Shown here one piece after another: positions 10,891 through 21,832 of a stretch of 64,000 nucleotides of DNA; the stretch's first letter is position 1, and each line of letters starts with the position of its first letter. The DNA is from Blastomussa wellsi (lineage: Eukaryota > Cnidaria > Anthozoa > Scleractinia > Plerogyridae). The translations under genes and the position numbers were made by a program. The stretch lies in assembly GCA_947652115.1 (NCBI GenBank), contig OX393570.1, positions 11,151,837-11,215,836 of the forward strand, read 5' to 3'. Under the pieces are notes generated by a model, which saw nothing but the letters and a program-made list of their open reading frames with translations, was not told where the DNA came from and ran no database searches.

Positions 10891-13109
10891 CATAATTAAT
10901 TGGTTTTTAGTCATGAGACATGCACATTTATTTTACTGCTGTCACAGTTGGGGAAGGGGGCTAGTGGATTAAGACATTTTACATAAACCAATATTCCCAA
11001 TCTTTCAACATGGTCTTTATTTGAACATCTTTCTCATGGCATGAGAACCAAGACCCTTCATAAAAAAGTCTAGAAAAATTAAAATGCATTTCACAATTTT
11101 ATGGTCAATTATTACCCTCTGGAAATTCAACAAATAATGAAGGTTTTGCCTACACAAACTCAGATCAACACCAAACCAGCCACTAGAAGAATTTTTAAAT
11201 GTTTCCCTGAATATTAGACATCTATGAAAAAGGTATCTACTGACCAGTATCACATGAACATGTCGTGTGTAGGGTGTAGACTACATCCAGGCCACAATGT
11301 TTTTTAAGGTAAGCGCTGACCAGGTAGTGGTTTTTAAATAGATCACAGGGTCAAGTTGTACCATTTTCAATCTACTGAATAGTTAGTAACATTCATGCCA
11401 ACTCTCGCGGATTATCTGGGACTCTCCCGGATACAGGATGAATCTCCCGGTCTCCCGTACGGTTTACCGAATCTCTTGGATACGAAAGAAAATGCTTGAA
11501 ATACGAGTTTTTACTTCAACTCAGGCCGACTTTGGGAGGAAATTTTGAAATATTTGACACATATTTGAAGTTGAATTGGCAGGGCTCTATTTTTAACTCC
11601 GTTTTGAAGACAGAGTCCGTGCTGGTTTGTGGACATAATATTCAAGGAGTATTTAAGGAGTATTCAAGCACCAAAAACCGAGTCAAGCAAGTTTACTTAC
11701 ATGGTGGAAAAACTTATCCCAGAATGCGATGTGCACAAGTCAGATTTTAACCCAGCATGCAAAGGTACAGACAGGTAAAGCAGAAATTTTTTGCAAAATC
11801 TTTTTGCAAGTTTGAAATGTGCGTTCAATTCTTAAATTACTGTAATGCAACACTTAATGTTTCCAATTCCAAAAAAAATTCAAGGAGTTGCCATTATTTT
11901 CAAGCACTTTTACCAAAAAGTCTTCTTTATAAGGGCTTTTCAAGCACCCGTGAAATCTAATATTAAATTCCAGGGCATTTTAAGGACTTCAAGGAGTAGC
12001 ACAAACCATGTGAAGATTGTGAAAAGTTATCTAGACGCAAAATTGGCAGTCTTCTGGATTTCAATTTTTTAGGTTGGCATCTCTGTCATTGGAATAGAAG
12101 GTTCACCTATGGAATCTCCCATATTAAGTAGTTGCGTAAAAATGTAGTAACTTCAATACCAGCACATAAAGTATTTCAAAAGAACCATACCACCAAAGAA
12201 ATAATAATTTATTGGAGCTCCGCTTTTAGGCTTGGCTAAATCTATTTATAACATAGCTAGCAAAGCCGCGCAATCAAATTCAGTACACGTAAGTGTGCTC
12301 AAAATCCCGATAGTGCACACTGATAGCGTTAGAAAATCGACATCACAGCTCCGCACCTGCAGCGAAGTCCTTTCGAGAAGCTTGACATCCGACAGATCCG
12401 ACTTGCTGTCACCGCCATAAACATCCAGAAAGAAGTGCAGGAAAACAGCATCGTTGTGTCCAAATTTTAGCCACACTTGTTGACATTTACTGTCACACTG
12501 TTTTCAGTGTTTACTCAAACCGTTTTTCAACCGTCTATTTTCGGTAATCGATGTACTTTTTGAAGAATTTTGACTTATTTTGACTCTTTGTTCGAATTTT
12601 GTGCAAACTGTACATTTTCTCACAGAAACTGAAAATGTGGCGTGTTGTAAATTAATCAATAAAAACGCACGTTTTCTTCTCTATAGTTTAGATAATTTTG
12701 TATTTAATCAGGAAATAATTGTTAAACAAAAGTGCCATTCTTGAGCGTGAAAAATAAAGAATTTTGTATTTAAACTGCAGTAAAATGAACCTCGAGCTTT
12801 CAACAGAAAATTTGAAATAAAATCAATTCCTATGTTGCTTAATATTTCGCTTACCGCGAACAAGCACTTCTGATGTTGTTGTCCGTTTTCCTCGTCTGAT
12901 TTAATTCACAATTCCACTGGCTATGTTATAAAACAATTGGTGCATGCTTTTAGCTGTGCACTATCGAGTTATGGAGCACTTGGGAAGTTTGGAGAGCACT
13001 CAAGAAGCTAGAGTTGCCCTCGGCTATCGCCTCAGGCAAACCCTAATAAAGAATTTTGTATTTAAACTGCAGTAAAATAAAACTCGAGCTTTCACTCGAG
13101 CTTACTGCG
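10891..13109. other. Repeat-rich non-coding stretch
   Basis: Contains fragments of the 9.3-10.1 kb repeat family (about 11225-11340 and 12212-12240). A duplicated TAAAGAATTTTGTATTTAAACTGCAGTAAAAT block occurs at about 12756 and 13047. No gene is seen. Confidence 0.45.
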
Positions 13110-13442
13110 AAAAATTGTGGGAGCCCAAGCCTAACATCGTAACCCAGCAATGTGTTTCTTATTTATTCAAGTGTGACCTGTGCAATGTAGGTTATGTTGG
13201 GTACACAAAGGGCCACCTTCACACGTGCATTGAGGGACATCGTCAAAAGGCATCATCTATTTACAAGCATTATTCTAAAGAACTTAACACTGCTGTTCCG
13301 AACGATTTTTTAGCACGTTCCATGTAATCAAGAAATGCACAAATAAATTTGACAGCCTTGTTAATGAAATGCTGTGTATTCAAGATCTCAAACCAACACT
13401 GAATGTGCAGTCTGATTCTCTTTGTGCTAAAGTATTTATGTA
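13110..13442 (+). pseudogene. Penelope-like retroelement GIY-YIG endonuclease end (broken)
   Basis: The frame from 13115 reads through a CxxC-like pair and a GYVGYTKGHLHT core, which resembles the GIY-YIG catalytic motif of Penelope-like elements. It then runs IEGHRQKASSIYKHY and stops at 13325. The expected C-terminal part (KKCTNKFDSLVNEMLCIQ) follows in another frame up to a stop near 13442, so a frameshift separates them. The reverse transcriptase part is absent, so only the extreme 3' end was retained. Confidence 0.7.
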
Positions 13443-14825
13443 ATTAGCTTGGCACTTTTTATGCAAATTTGCTTTCAACTTAGCCTCTTCACAAATCGCG
13501 TGTGCCATGAAGGATTATAAATTGACCCTATTTGGCCTCAAGGAGGACTTACATGTTAGCTGGATATAATCTTGACCAATTTGAATACCGAGTAGCAAAA
13601 TCACTCGAGATCAGCACAAAATCCTGGAACCAACTACCACTATACTTCAAACGGAATCTCTCACAAAAAAGGATGCTGCTGCAGTTTACTGAATTAATTT
13701 TAATTTTAGTTTAGGTCAAATTGATTTTTATCAACAGCATATCTATATTTATGAGAATTGTGAAATAATGTTAACTTGATTCTCTCACTTTTTTATTTTA
13801 TAATTTGTCCAGGTAACCCTTAGTCTCCTACACACCCAGGAGACTAGGTAACTCTACACTTGAGGAAAGTCGTACCTGTTCAGGGTTACTAAATATTCTG
13901 TATTACAGTTAGACACTTGAACCATGAACACTTAATCTTTGTTAAACAATTTTAGCCAATGTTAGCCATTTGCACATATATAATTATAAACAGAACAATT
14001 TGCTACCGGTATTTTAGCTTTAGTTTTAGTTCAACTGCATCTTTATTGTTTAAGCCGCATCGCTTTAATATTAACAGGCTTTGTTGTAACATTATTGTTC
14101 CCCGTTGTTATATCGAAGCGTGATACTTGGACGTGAATCAAAAGGTAAAATGGTTTGTTTACACGGTATGGGCTGTGAATGTCCTGGTGAATATGTAACC
14201 TGCTCCCTGTCTAATATTCGTAAATCAACAGATAAAAGCAGGGCATGAAATTGTGCCTTATACAGACGCCAATGCGACTAAAATTACCGTGCTGGCGACC
14301 AAGAAACATTTTGGGCTTTGTATATCTTACTTTGATGTATTTTTCAACTAAATAAAGGCGAATCAGTGCGAACGATGAGGACTGTTAAGCAATATCCGCC
14401 ATCTTGGATTTTCCAAATGTTACGTTGTATATTGTGTCCCTTTTGCTAACAACGCATATTGCAGGCTCGCAACATTCCATTGACACCATTCACCTGAAAA
14501 AATGGCTCTTAACTTTTTGGTCTTGGCGACCACTTTGGCAAATTTAGAAGCCAGATGGCTCCTTGAAAAAAAGTTAATTTCATGCCCTGCAAAGCAAAAA
14601 ATATTTCTTTCAAGAGGTTTTTCCAATGCAGTACAGCTGAGATGTCTGTTTCCTGGTTGTTACAAAATTTGAACTGAAAATCCTGATGGACGTCTTCACA
14701 TATTGTAGCATGACATCCACAACATGTTATACAATTGTTGTGTAGGCATTCAAGGTGTTTTCAGCTGTCAGTGTTATCACTGAAAATATTTATTGATTTA
14801 CTTTTAATTAGCGACTGATTAACTT
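13443..14825. other. Non-coding with a possible LINE scrap
   Basis: A short plus ORF at 13532-13714 ends with a Trp/Asn/Leu-rich stretch (SWNQLPLYFKRNL) like the C-terminus of CR1-type LINE proteins; too short to be sure. A hairpin TAGTCTCCT...AGGAGACTA sits at about 13823-13850. Otherwise nothing is seen. Confidence 0.35.
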
Positions 14826-15408
14826 TTAAAGTGCCCATAATGTCAAAAAAAAATTTTTGCTCATCTAATTCTACATTTCACCAAATGAACTTCTGCAAAA
14901 AAAATTTTAGATTTGGATAAAACGCAATTTTTTTACGAATTTTTACAAAGTTCAAAATTATATTTTCTTGCGGTCGACCCCTGCCGCTGATCACAAGAGT
15001 AACGTGCTCAACATGACCACGTGACTGATATCTGTGACCTAGGTTCAGGAACCTTCCTTGACCTTTAGTGAAAAAATACACAGGTCGTGTGCGGGTCGTT
15101 TACGATATTGGTAAGCTTTATTACGTGTCCTAAATGGAGACAACTATGAAGCAAAATTCTCACTTGTTTTCAAGTCAGATAAGTCACGACCCAAATCACG
15201 TGTTCCTGAACCTACGTCACGACTCACTTCAAACCGAGGAAAACTGGTGCGAATGGTGGACCAAAATGGCGGCAAATTTGAATGTCTTTAAAAAATTATA
15301 AAAAAATTGCGTTTAATCCAAATCGAAAATTTTTTTCGCAGAAGTTCATTAGGTGAAATGTAAAATTACATGAGCGAAAAACTAATTTTGACATTATGGG
15401 CACTTTAA
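14826..15408. mobile_element. MITE with TTAA target duplication and long inverted termini
   Basis: TTAA at 14826-14829 and 15405-15408 flank an element starting AGTGCCCATAATGTCAAAA and ending with its complement. Inverted similarity extends inward about 130 bp (the AATTTTT...GAACTTCTGC blocks). TTAA duplications are characteristic of piggyBac and Kolobok families. No transposase is encoded, so it is non-autonomous. Confidence 0.8.
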
Positions 15409-15745
15409 CTAAGGTTTGTAGGTATGCAAGGCATTTCTGGCCATCTTGTTATTATTATGAATTGACTTTTAATTAGAGGATATATGATATCCTGGTCGCT
15501 GACAAAACAATTAAAATCTAAAGTCTATGGCAGCGCAGCTAATACAATCAATGATTTAAATAAAAATAGATGGCCTTGCTTTCATCTTGTGTCTTTCTTT
15601 GTCTCCTGTTGATTCTGGGCTGAATTATAGCGATTTAGAGGGTTTTCAGTTCTTCTGCTCTGCCCGCTATATATATTTCTCCCAAGGCTGGGCACTGACA
15701 GCAAGCTGCCAATCGGATTCACCGAACTAAAAGGGCTGCAAATTC

Positions 15746-15940
15746 GGCAGGTATTTTTTGCAGGTCAACAGGTCACAGTTACAGGTCACACAACATTTTG
15801 CCAAAAACAGTGTAAACAGTGCTAATAGAACAACACTAGCCCTAAGCATACCTTCAGTAAAAACATATTTCGTTTGGGTGCTCAATTCTAGTGACCTGTA
15901 ACTCTGACCTGTGGAATGTGACCTGCAAAAAATACCTGCC
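15746..15940. mobile_element. Small foldback/MITE with about 45-bp arms
   Basis: GGCAGGTATTTTTTGCAGGTC ... ACAGGTCACAGTTACAGGTCAC at the left is mirrored by GTGACCTGTAACTCTGACCTGT ... GACCTGCAAAAAATACCTGCC at the right. Each arm also carries internal repeats of an ACAGGTCA motif. No ORF. Confidence 0.75.
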
Positions 15941-16017
15941 TCCGTAAATTAGCTCCAAATGCTCTGATCTCCCCGAAATTCCAGACAAGGCATTCATCTT
16001 TTTCATTTGAGTCGTCA

Positions 16018-16415
16018 GTACACTGAGAGGGAATTAAACACCACCAAATTTTTGCAAACCTTTACTTCGAGAGCCATTATTTGAGGCGCTATGAACAACC
16101 AGTGTGCACCAAACCATTGAAAACTCAAATTACTCACACTCGGGGTGGGTGACAGTGTGTTGCTCGCAATGATACCCTCCCGCATGGCCCCAGCAGTGAT
16201 TCCTCATCTTTCAGTCAGACTAGCAATGACGTATTTTGAGAACTGCAAGCAAAGTACTTTCACCCACTCAAAGTGCAAGTAATTTGAGTCTCAAGGCCAG
16301 GTCACTCAACAGTTTGGTACATGCTGGTTGTTCATAATGCCTCAAATAACAGATCTCAAAGCAAAGGTTTGTAAAGAGATTGGCTACGTTTATTTCCCCC
16401 TCAGTGTGAATGAAA
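16018..16415. mobile_element. MITE with imperfect inverted arms about 150 bp
   Basis: The left arm includes ACACTGAG, GCAAACCTTTACTT, TATTTGAGGCGCTATGAACAACCAG and ACTCAAATTACT. The right arm carries the complements up to CTCAGTGT. It sits just outside the left edge of the first virus-like element. Confidence 0.7.
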
Positions 16416-16611
16416 ACACAAATGGGAAGCGCAGCCCAAGTGTAGCTGTACCCACCCCTCGAGGAAAAACGGGTGGGGGGGGACGTCTACAAAAAGCTGA
16501 CACAAAACGTTGTATGCGACGTCACGCCTTTTGCACGAAAATATATAATGGCATTTTATAGGTGAATCGCTTGAGCTGTGTGCCCGGGGGCCTGGCTGAT
16601 GCCCTTTTTGG

Positions 16612-16947
16612 ATGGTTTTAAACACAGAAAGCACGGTTGGCTACAACAACCAACTGAAACAAGCGATACCGGGCATGAAGCTCGGGGTCAACGACTGGGC
16701 AAACAAAAGCACAAAAAAAGCGGCGCTTCAGTTGATGGACGGCGAGAAAACGAAAATAAACCCGCCAAACAGTCACCCTTCGAATCCAATTCACAAAGTG
16801 ACAAAAAAAGAGCCAGCCCCCGTCTCCCAAACACCTGCAGAGGAGCAAACGCCAACGGCCGGCTCCGACAGCCATCTCAACAACAAAATAGCTGTCGCTG
16901 TTGGCGCGGTTGCAGTTGAGGGTTTGGCATTCTTGACATTGCGTTAA
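16612..16947 (+). CDS. Small Polinton-associated protein with C-terminal membrane segment
   Basis: An open frame of 111 codons starts at ATGGTTTTAAACAC. The first half is hydrophilic and the middle is rich in Pro, Thr and Ser (residues about 50-90). The last 20 residues are hydrophobic (IAVAVGAVAVEGLAFLTLR), as in a tail-anchored or virion membrane protein. It converges on the minus-strand coiled-coil gene and overlaps its stop by 4 bp (TTAACG-type overlap at 16944-16947). Function unknown; its place at the element edge and intact frame suggest a real element gene. Confidence 0.6.
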   Translation: MVLNTESTVGYNNQLKQAIPGMKLGVNDWANKSTKKAALQLMDGEKTKINPPNSHPSNPIHKVTKKEPAPVSQTPAEEQTPTAGSDSHLNNKIAVAVGAVAVEGLAFLTLR

Positions 16948-18261
16948 CGCTGCTTCTCGACCAGAAACGCCACAACACCCAAAATCAGAAGCCAGGTGTG
17001 CTCTGCCAGAAAAGAGACAACCTCCCCAGCAGCTTTGAAGAGGAAAGAAACAATCGAACCAATCAAACCAGGAAGAATTCCAGCAAGTTTTTTGCCGATC
17101 TCTTTCAATCCATTCCCCAACTTTTCGTCGGTGTCTTTCAGCGGTGAGTTGATGGCACCATCAACAGCACCAATCGTGGCACCAGCAGCAAGCAAGATTG
17201 CTGTAACTGTCATGCCATATTTTTTGAAGATCTCTTTGACCCTTTCTCGAAGAGGCTTCGCTCGTTCAATTTCCTCAATCTGTGTGTGAACCTGGTTGAT
17301 CTCTTCGAGACGTTGCGCCACTCGCCCTTCTGCTGCTTCTCTGTCAGATGGTGAGGCATTCTCATCGTTGACAATCGCCCTGTCTTCTTCATTTTGGTGT
17401 TCCAGTTCTGCTTTTTGAACTTTCAGGTTGTTGAGGGTTTCTGTGTCAATTTTTTCTTGAACTTCACTGAACCTGGCATTTTCTTCTGTGAGCTTCCGAA
17501 TATCTTCTTTTAATTTTGGCACCTGTTTTGCAAATTTTTTGATTTTTTCGAATTGCTTTCTTTTATCTTGATGTTCTTTTTCAAGGCCTTTTTTTTCTGT
17601 TTCAGTTTTTGAATTTCTTTTTCATTCAAAGGACCATGTGTATCTTCAAGAGCAGCTATCTGTTCACCAATTTCTCTTATGCTGTTTCTGATTTCTTCCA
17701 TGTCATTTTTAACTTTTTCTTGTTCTTAGCCATAGATACATATTTTTCCAGTTCTTTTTCTTTTTTAGCCCGTTCTTGCTGAATGGCTTCCTGTAATTCA
17801 AAAATGGGCTTTCAGAGTGCATTTTTTATTTCTTTGGTAAGTCTTGGATTTAGTTGTTTTTGTTTTGTATCCTTTTTTGTGGTAAATATGTCATATGCCT
17901 TTTTTCCAGCGCCAAACATTTTAACTTGAAGCCTTCCATTTTTTGGGCTGTAAAATATCTCAAGCTCGCTTTAGCTCATGTTCGGAAATTGGTCTTTTGC
18001 AGCAATCCAAGCTCGTTGCGAAATGCTGCCCAACAATGGAGTTTCCTCGAAGGAAGTGTCAGGCATCCCGCTCTGTTCATGCTGCATTGTTTGCATTTCA
18101 TATTCTTCGCCAGCATGGGGTGTCGATGCAGAGCCAGGCACAAAAGGACCGGTTGTGTTTTGACGGGTTGTGGTCTCTTGTTCAGCGTCATCGCCATCGT
18201 GGTCAAGTGCATGGTCAAGTGCAGGGTTGTCGTATCCAAACTGTTCTCAACCTTCCGCCAT
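16944..18261 (-). pseudogene. Large coiled-coil/membrane protein of the Polinton-type element (broken)
   Basis: The gene reads leftward from an ATG at 18259-18261. The N-terminal part (about 18261-17970) is acidic and Gln/Thr-rich, ending near an ETPLLG-like stretch. The middle (about 17900-17200) is a long charged heptad-like coiled coil. The C-terminal 100 residues alternate Ala/Gly-rich hydrophobic spans (AILLAAGATIGAV, LIGSIVSFLFKAAGEVVSFL, WLLILGVVAFLV), so it is likely membrane-associated. The chain changes frame near 17990, 17700 and 17515. It lies divergent from the capsid gene with only about 45 bp between starts, so the two may have shared a promoter region. A structural or membrane-remodelling virion role is inferred. 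Confidence 0.6.
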
Positions 18262-18307
18262 TAACAAAAATATATTTCTGTTTAACAAAGAGAAAAATCT
18301 CGGCGCG

Positions 18308-19476
18308 ATGAAAGCCGAGCGCGCGGTAAAACGTATCACCTTTGATCGTAGCGATGCCAACTCCAGCGAGACCCTGAATGTTTGTGCCCAAGTTGTGTGA
18401 GGACGAGTTCCTCCTGCCCGGCTCGCACTGCTTTTCAACATCGACTTGTCTGGAGGGGGGGGGGATCCAAAAACTTCCTCGTTCAAAACGTCGGGTGCGC
18501 TCTGGTCGACAAACTGGTTGTGAAGTATGCGGGCACCATGTTGCAGGACACGGTGGGGTACGACATCTTCAAGATCTGGGAGGACCTTTTCCTCTCGCAG
18601 GAGGAGCGGGACAACATGCTGCTCGATGGAATTCAGAGCGAGGACCTCTGCAAGATCCGCTCAAACACTGCGAATAATAAAACCGAGGGCGTCGACATGG
18701 AAAACGCTCTGAACAAGGTTTTCGGCTCAAAATACCGAATCAGACTGGACCACCAGACCCAGACCAACCATAGAGTCTTTTACCCCCAAGCTCTTTACTA
18801 TGACCTCTTGTCTGAGCTGACCCTTGCGCCGGCCCAACAGGTTGTCAAAGGCCGTGACCCAACAAAACTGAAATACAAGCTGACAAACATCCAGCTTGAG
18901 TATGAAATGATGAGAAGCACCCACACTCTGGCGGAAGACGTGGACAGTGTTAATGCCGCTGGCAAGGAGTTTATGTATGATCACGTCCAGCTTGATCAGA
19001 TGATAACCTTCGCAAAAGCAAAGGAAAGGATTAACCTCAGAGTCAACCCCCAGAGAAGGTCCCTGAAAGGAATCCTTCTCCTGTTCATCGAGCCTTACGC
19101 TTCAGGAGCCAGAGATACAGAAAAGCACTTCAACCCTGGCCTGACGAAAGTCAGCGTCACGGTGAACGGCTAGCCAAACATGCAGCACAACAACAGCATC
19201 TTATACAGGTCGCTTCTTTCCCCAGACAGAAACATGCACACGAATCTGAAAAAGTTCTACAGAGATGACAAGTTCGGTCTTTTGATCGATCTGCGCTCCA
19301 TGGCAGATCAGTCACTGCAAGGCAGCGGCATGCACCTCGTAAACACCCAAGACGAGGTACAGCTTGAGCTCGAGAGGAATGCGAGCGGGGGAGGCAATGT
19401 GAACTGCTACATCTTTGTTATCAGGGACTCGCAGATGAACATTTTGAGGCAGCAATTGGAATCTGTGCAATACTGA
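18308..19476 (+). pseudogene. Probable major capsid protein of the Polinton-type element (broken)
   Basis: The coding sequence starts at ATG 18308 and ends at TGA 19474-19476, directly upstream of the packaging ATPase, the usual place of the major capsid gene. The peptide is beta-strand-rich with an NG/PN-type loop near the last third, consistent with a jelly-roll protein. It is shorter than typical Polinton major capsid proteins, so a minor capsid (penton-like) protein is the alternative. Breaks: the frame changes around 18385-18460, beside a G-run at 18456-18464, and an in-frame TAG lies at 19171-19173. The family call rests on position and overall character, not on an alignment. Confidence 0.55.
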
Positions 19477-19483
19477 TATAGAA

Positions 19484-20060
19484 ATGAACCACAACATCCC
19501 GTTCAACGCGTTGATTGTGGGTCCGACAAATTCAGGCAAATCTCAGTTTGTGGTCGACCAGATCTATGGCCCTTTTTGTGGCAAGTTCGACAACATCGTG
19601 TTGATCTGCCAGAAATCCGCGAACAACAAAACCTACCACCCAATTGGTGAAGATGATCCACAAATGTTTGTGATAATATGCGCGCAACATGGGGTGGAAA
19701 TTTGGTTGAAGCTCGTCTCCTGGCGTTTCGAGGGCACAAACACGGTCATAATCCTCGATGACTGTGCAGCCTCAAAAGATGTGAAAGGGCGCACAGGCCA
19801 GCTGGTAAATCTTGCCTTTTCTGCTCGACATATTGGCATCAGCGTTTGGGTGCTGACGCAGAAGATGACCAGCATACGTGTCGGCGGTCGTTCGCTTTTA
19901 CACCCCCGCGGCCAAGACCACAAAAGCCATCTTTGATGATTACGCCGGGGAACTCTCCCAGGATGAGTACAAAGGTCTTATTTCAAAGCTTAAAGCACGA
20001 AACTTCGCTCATCTCGCGTTCTCGCTTTGGCACCCCTACGGAGTTGAATTAAAAAAATGA
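19484..20060 (+). pseudogene. A32/FtsK-type DNA-packaging ATPase (frameshifted)
   Basis: Starting 8 bp after the capsid stop, the protein has a Walker A P-loop near residue 13 (GPTNSGKS) and a Walker B strand with two acidic residues about 75 residues later (VIILDDCA). A sensor-like Gln follows in WVLTQKM. These features define the HerA/FtsK-like genome-packaging ATPases of Polintons and related viruses. Near 19875 the frame shifts by one and the C-terminal 60 codons continue to a TGA at 20058-20060. It would pump DNA into capsids; with the frameshift it is likely non-functional. Confidence 0.8.
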
Positions 20061-20124
20061 AAGTTCGCTTCGGTACCCTTCGATTTGAATTGAAAAAATT
20101 GTAGTTGTATATAGCAGAACAAGA

Positions 20125-20663
20125 ATGGCAAAAACAGCAGAACAAGAGGCAAAAGTGGCAGAAGAGCTTGCGATCGCGGAAGTTATGAACCTGCTGGAAG
20201 CCAAGCCGTCGCGCGGGCCAGCTGTTGTTGTGGCAGGCTCCGGGCCCGACATTCCTGCCCTTCGTGAGCAGCTGGCCGTGCTGGTGTCGACAGGAAAAGC
20301 CAAAGAGGCCATCGGGGTGCAGTTAAAACAGGTGAAGCGCCTGTGCAACAAAGATGTTGAGAAATACACCAAACGGTACAAGACCTACGTGGGCTCAAAG
20401 ACAACTGACAGCTTGATCAACAGCTTCATTTTTCTTGTCTCCAAATGGGTCGGAATGGTCGTCGACACTGATGACATCGATGCTTATCAAAAAGAACTCA
20501 GAAACGACTACATCATCAACAAGAGCTCTCCAACCTGGCCGGCAACATGGCTTTGAAGTGCGGCCGTTTTCTTGCTGTGGCCAACGCGGCGCTGATCACC
20601 GCAAAACACCTTTTGAAGAACAAAGAAGCGGAAGCTGTGCAAAACTCACCAACAATTGAATAA
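20125..20663 (+). pseudogene. Polinton-associated protein of unknown function (one frameshift)
   Basis: The ATG at 20125 opens a mostly helical, Ala/Glu/Lys-rich protein. After about 130 codons the frame shifts (near 20515-20530) into a tail that is Ala/Leu-rich (FLAVANAALITAKHLL) and ends at TAA 20661-20663. The overall layout, a basic helical core and an amphipathic or hydrophobic end, fits a small virion or DNA-binding protein. No family recognised. Confidence 0.5.
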
Positions 20664-20726
20664 TTACTTTGCATTATTAAATAATTACACAGAATAGTTG
20701 GCAATTCCTCACAAAAAATCTCAACT

Positions 20727-21201
20727 ATGTCTGAAGAACAGCAACCGACCATTGTCTCACAGATGTCTGAAGAACGGCAACCGACCGCTCCAGTCTCACA
20801 GGCAACTTCACAAACTCCGGCAACAAGGCCTGCCAAAAATCCCAAGCGGGTAGCTGCTGGCAAAATGGTTGCTGAAAGAACGCGTTTGGCCCGCGAAGCT
20901 CAGAAAGAAGCTGTAGCCGAGGCTGCTGTCATAATTGCAAACGAAAAAATCTGCACCTGCTCTGCTGGTTCCAGAGACCGCACCACTACCTGCTGCAGCT
21001 GATTCCAAAAGTTTTTCAAATGTTCGCAGCACAAACCAATGGATCTCTATCATTGGAATTGGCGCTACACTTGCAACGATGTATGTCAAGCGTGAAGACA
21101 TCCGAGTGCACCGGCATCCGAGTGCACCGGCACCTGCACCTGCAGCACCGGCACCACTTCTGGTGCAAGCATATCCCAAAGGAGTTCGCCCAATGGATTA
21201 A
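20727..21201 (+). pseudogene. Polinton-associated protein with duplicated N-terminal repeat (one frameshift)
   Basis: The N-terminus repeats an MSEE(Q/R)QPT unit twice. A basic, helical KNPKRVAAGKMVAERTRLAR stretch follows, resembling a nucleic-acid-binding segment. The frame shifts around 20935-20945, after which a Pro/Ala-rich linker, a short hydrophobic span (IIGIGATLATMYV) and a tandem HRHPSAPAP-type Pro/Ala region lead to a stop at 21199-21201. Probably a membrane-anchored or minor virion protein; function not assignable. Confidence 0.5.
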
Positions 21202-21254
21202 TTAAACATTGGCGAAAAAAAAAATTTGAATATATAACACAAAAAAACATCACA

Positions 21255-21530
21255 ATGGGGGACTACCAACGGTTAAAAAACATCGCACCAGTTACAGGTA
21301 TTGGCTTTGGTTTGGGGGTGGTGACGTATGAGTGCCTTAAAACTGGCAGTTGTTTGGTCAAAAAGCCTGTTGTATCCGAGGGGGAAAAAGTATGAAGAGG
21401 TGGAAAAAAGCATGAGGAGAAATTGCGTAATTTAAAAGATGTACAAAAGTTGTTGAAAACAATAATAAAAAAGGAAGACGATACAAAAGAACAGCTAAAA
21501 CAGATAATAAAAGAAATATTGGCGAGTTAA
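21255..21530 (+). pseudogene. Small membrane plus coiled-coil ORF (frameshifted)
   Basis: The ATG at 21255 begins a short protein with a Gly-rich hydrophobic span (VTGIGFGLGVVTYECL) and a stop at 21393-21395. In other frames, Lys/Glu-rich coiled-coil coding (KDVQKLLKTIIKKEDDTKEQ) continues to a TAA at 21528-21530. Two small frame changes lie in A- and G-rich runs near 21380-21415. Spacing to its neighbours matches the compact cluster. Confidence 0.45.
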
Positions 21531-21568
21531 TTTCGATTCAAATATTTTTCTCTTCTTTCTATACCAAC

Positions 21569-21790
21569 ATGTCCAACAACAAGCTTGTCAAAACCGTCAT
21601 GGATGCCGCCACCCTTACCGGCCTCGCTGCTGGCATAGACTGGGTTGCCAAAAAAACGTTCAAGAAAAGTTTTACAGGTGACCCTTCTAATTCTATCGAA
21701 AACTACGCAATGTTCAGACCTGTGATGGCGGGGAGTCTTGCGCTCAAAAAGTACCTGGAGGACCAGAAAATCCTTCCCACCAACGCCTAA
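21569..21790 (+). CDS. Small intact Polinton-associated protein (73 aa)
   Basis: An intact frame of 73 codons follows a short AT-rich spacer. A weakly hydrophobic Ala/Gly segment (DAATLTGLAAGIDWVAKK) is followed by a hydrophilic part and a second Ala/Leu-rich helix. No family recognised. It is one of the few unbroken genes of the element. Confidence 0.55.
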   Translation: MSNNKLVKTVMDAATLTGLAAGIDWVAKKTFKKSFTGDPSNSIENYAMFRPVMAGSLALKKYLEDQKILPTNA

Positions 21791-21832
21791 TCCTTTAACG
21801 GCTAATTAAAAAAAAACATATATGAGAAAAAA

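Noticed and set aside
16328..16561. 77-codon plus ORF before element 1
   Set aside because: Its first half lies in the arm of a MITE and the rest lacks any protein-like character.
17854..18311. Plus-strand ORFs of 122 and 136 codons
   Set aside because: They are antisense shadows of the minus-strand coiled-coil gene.
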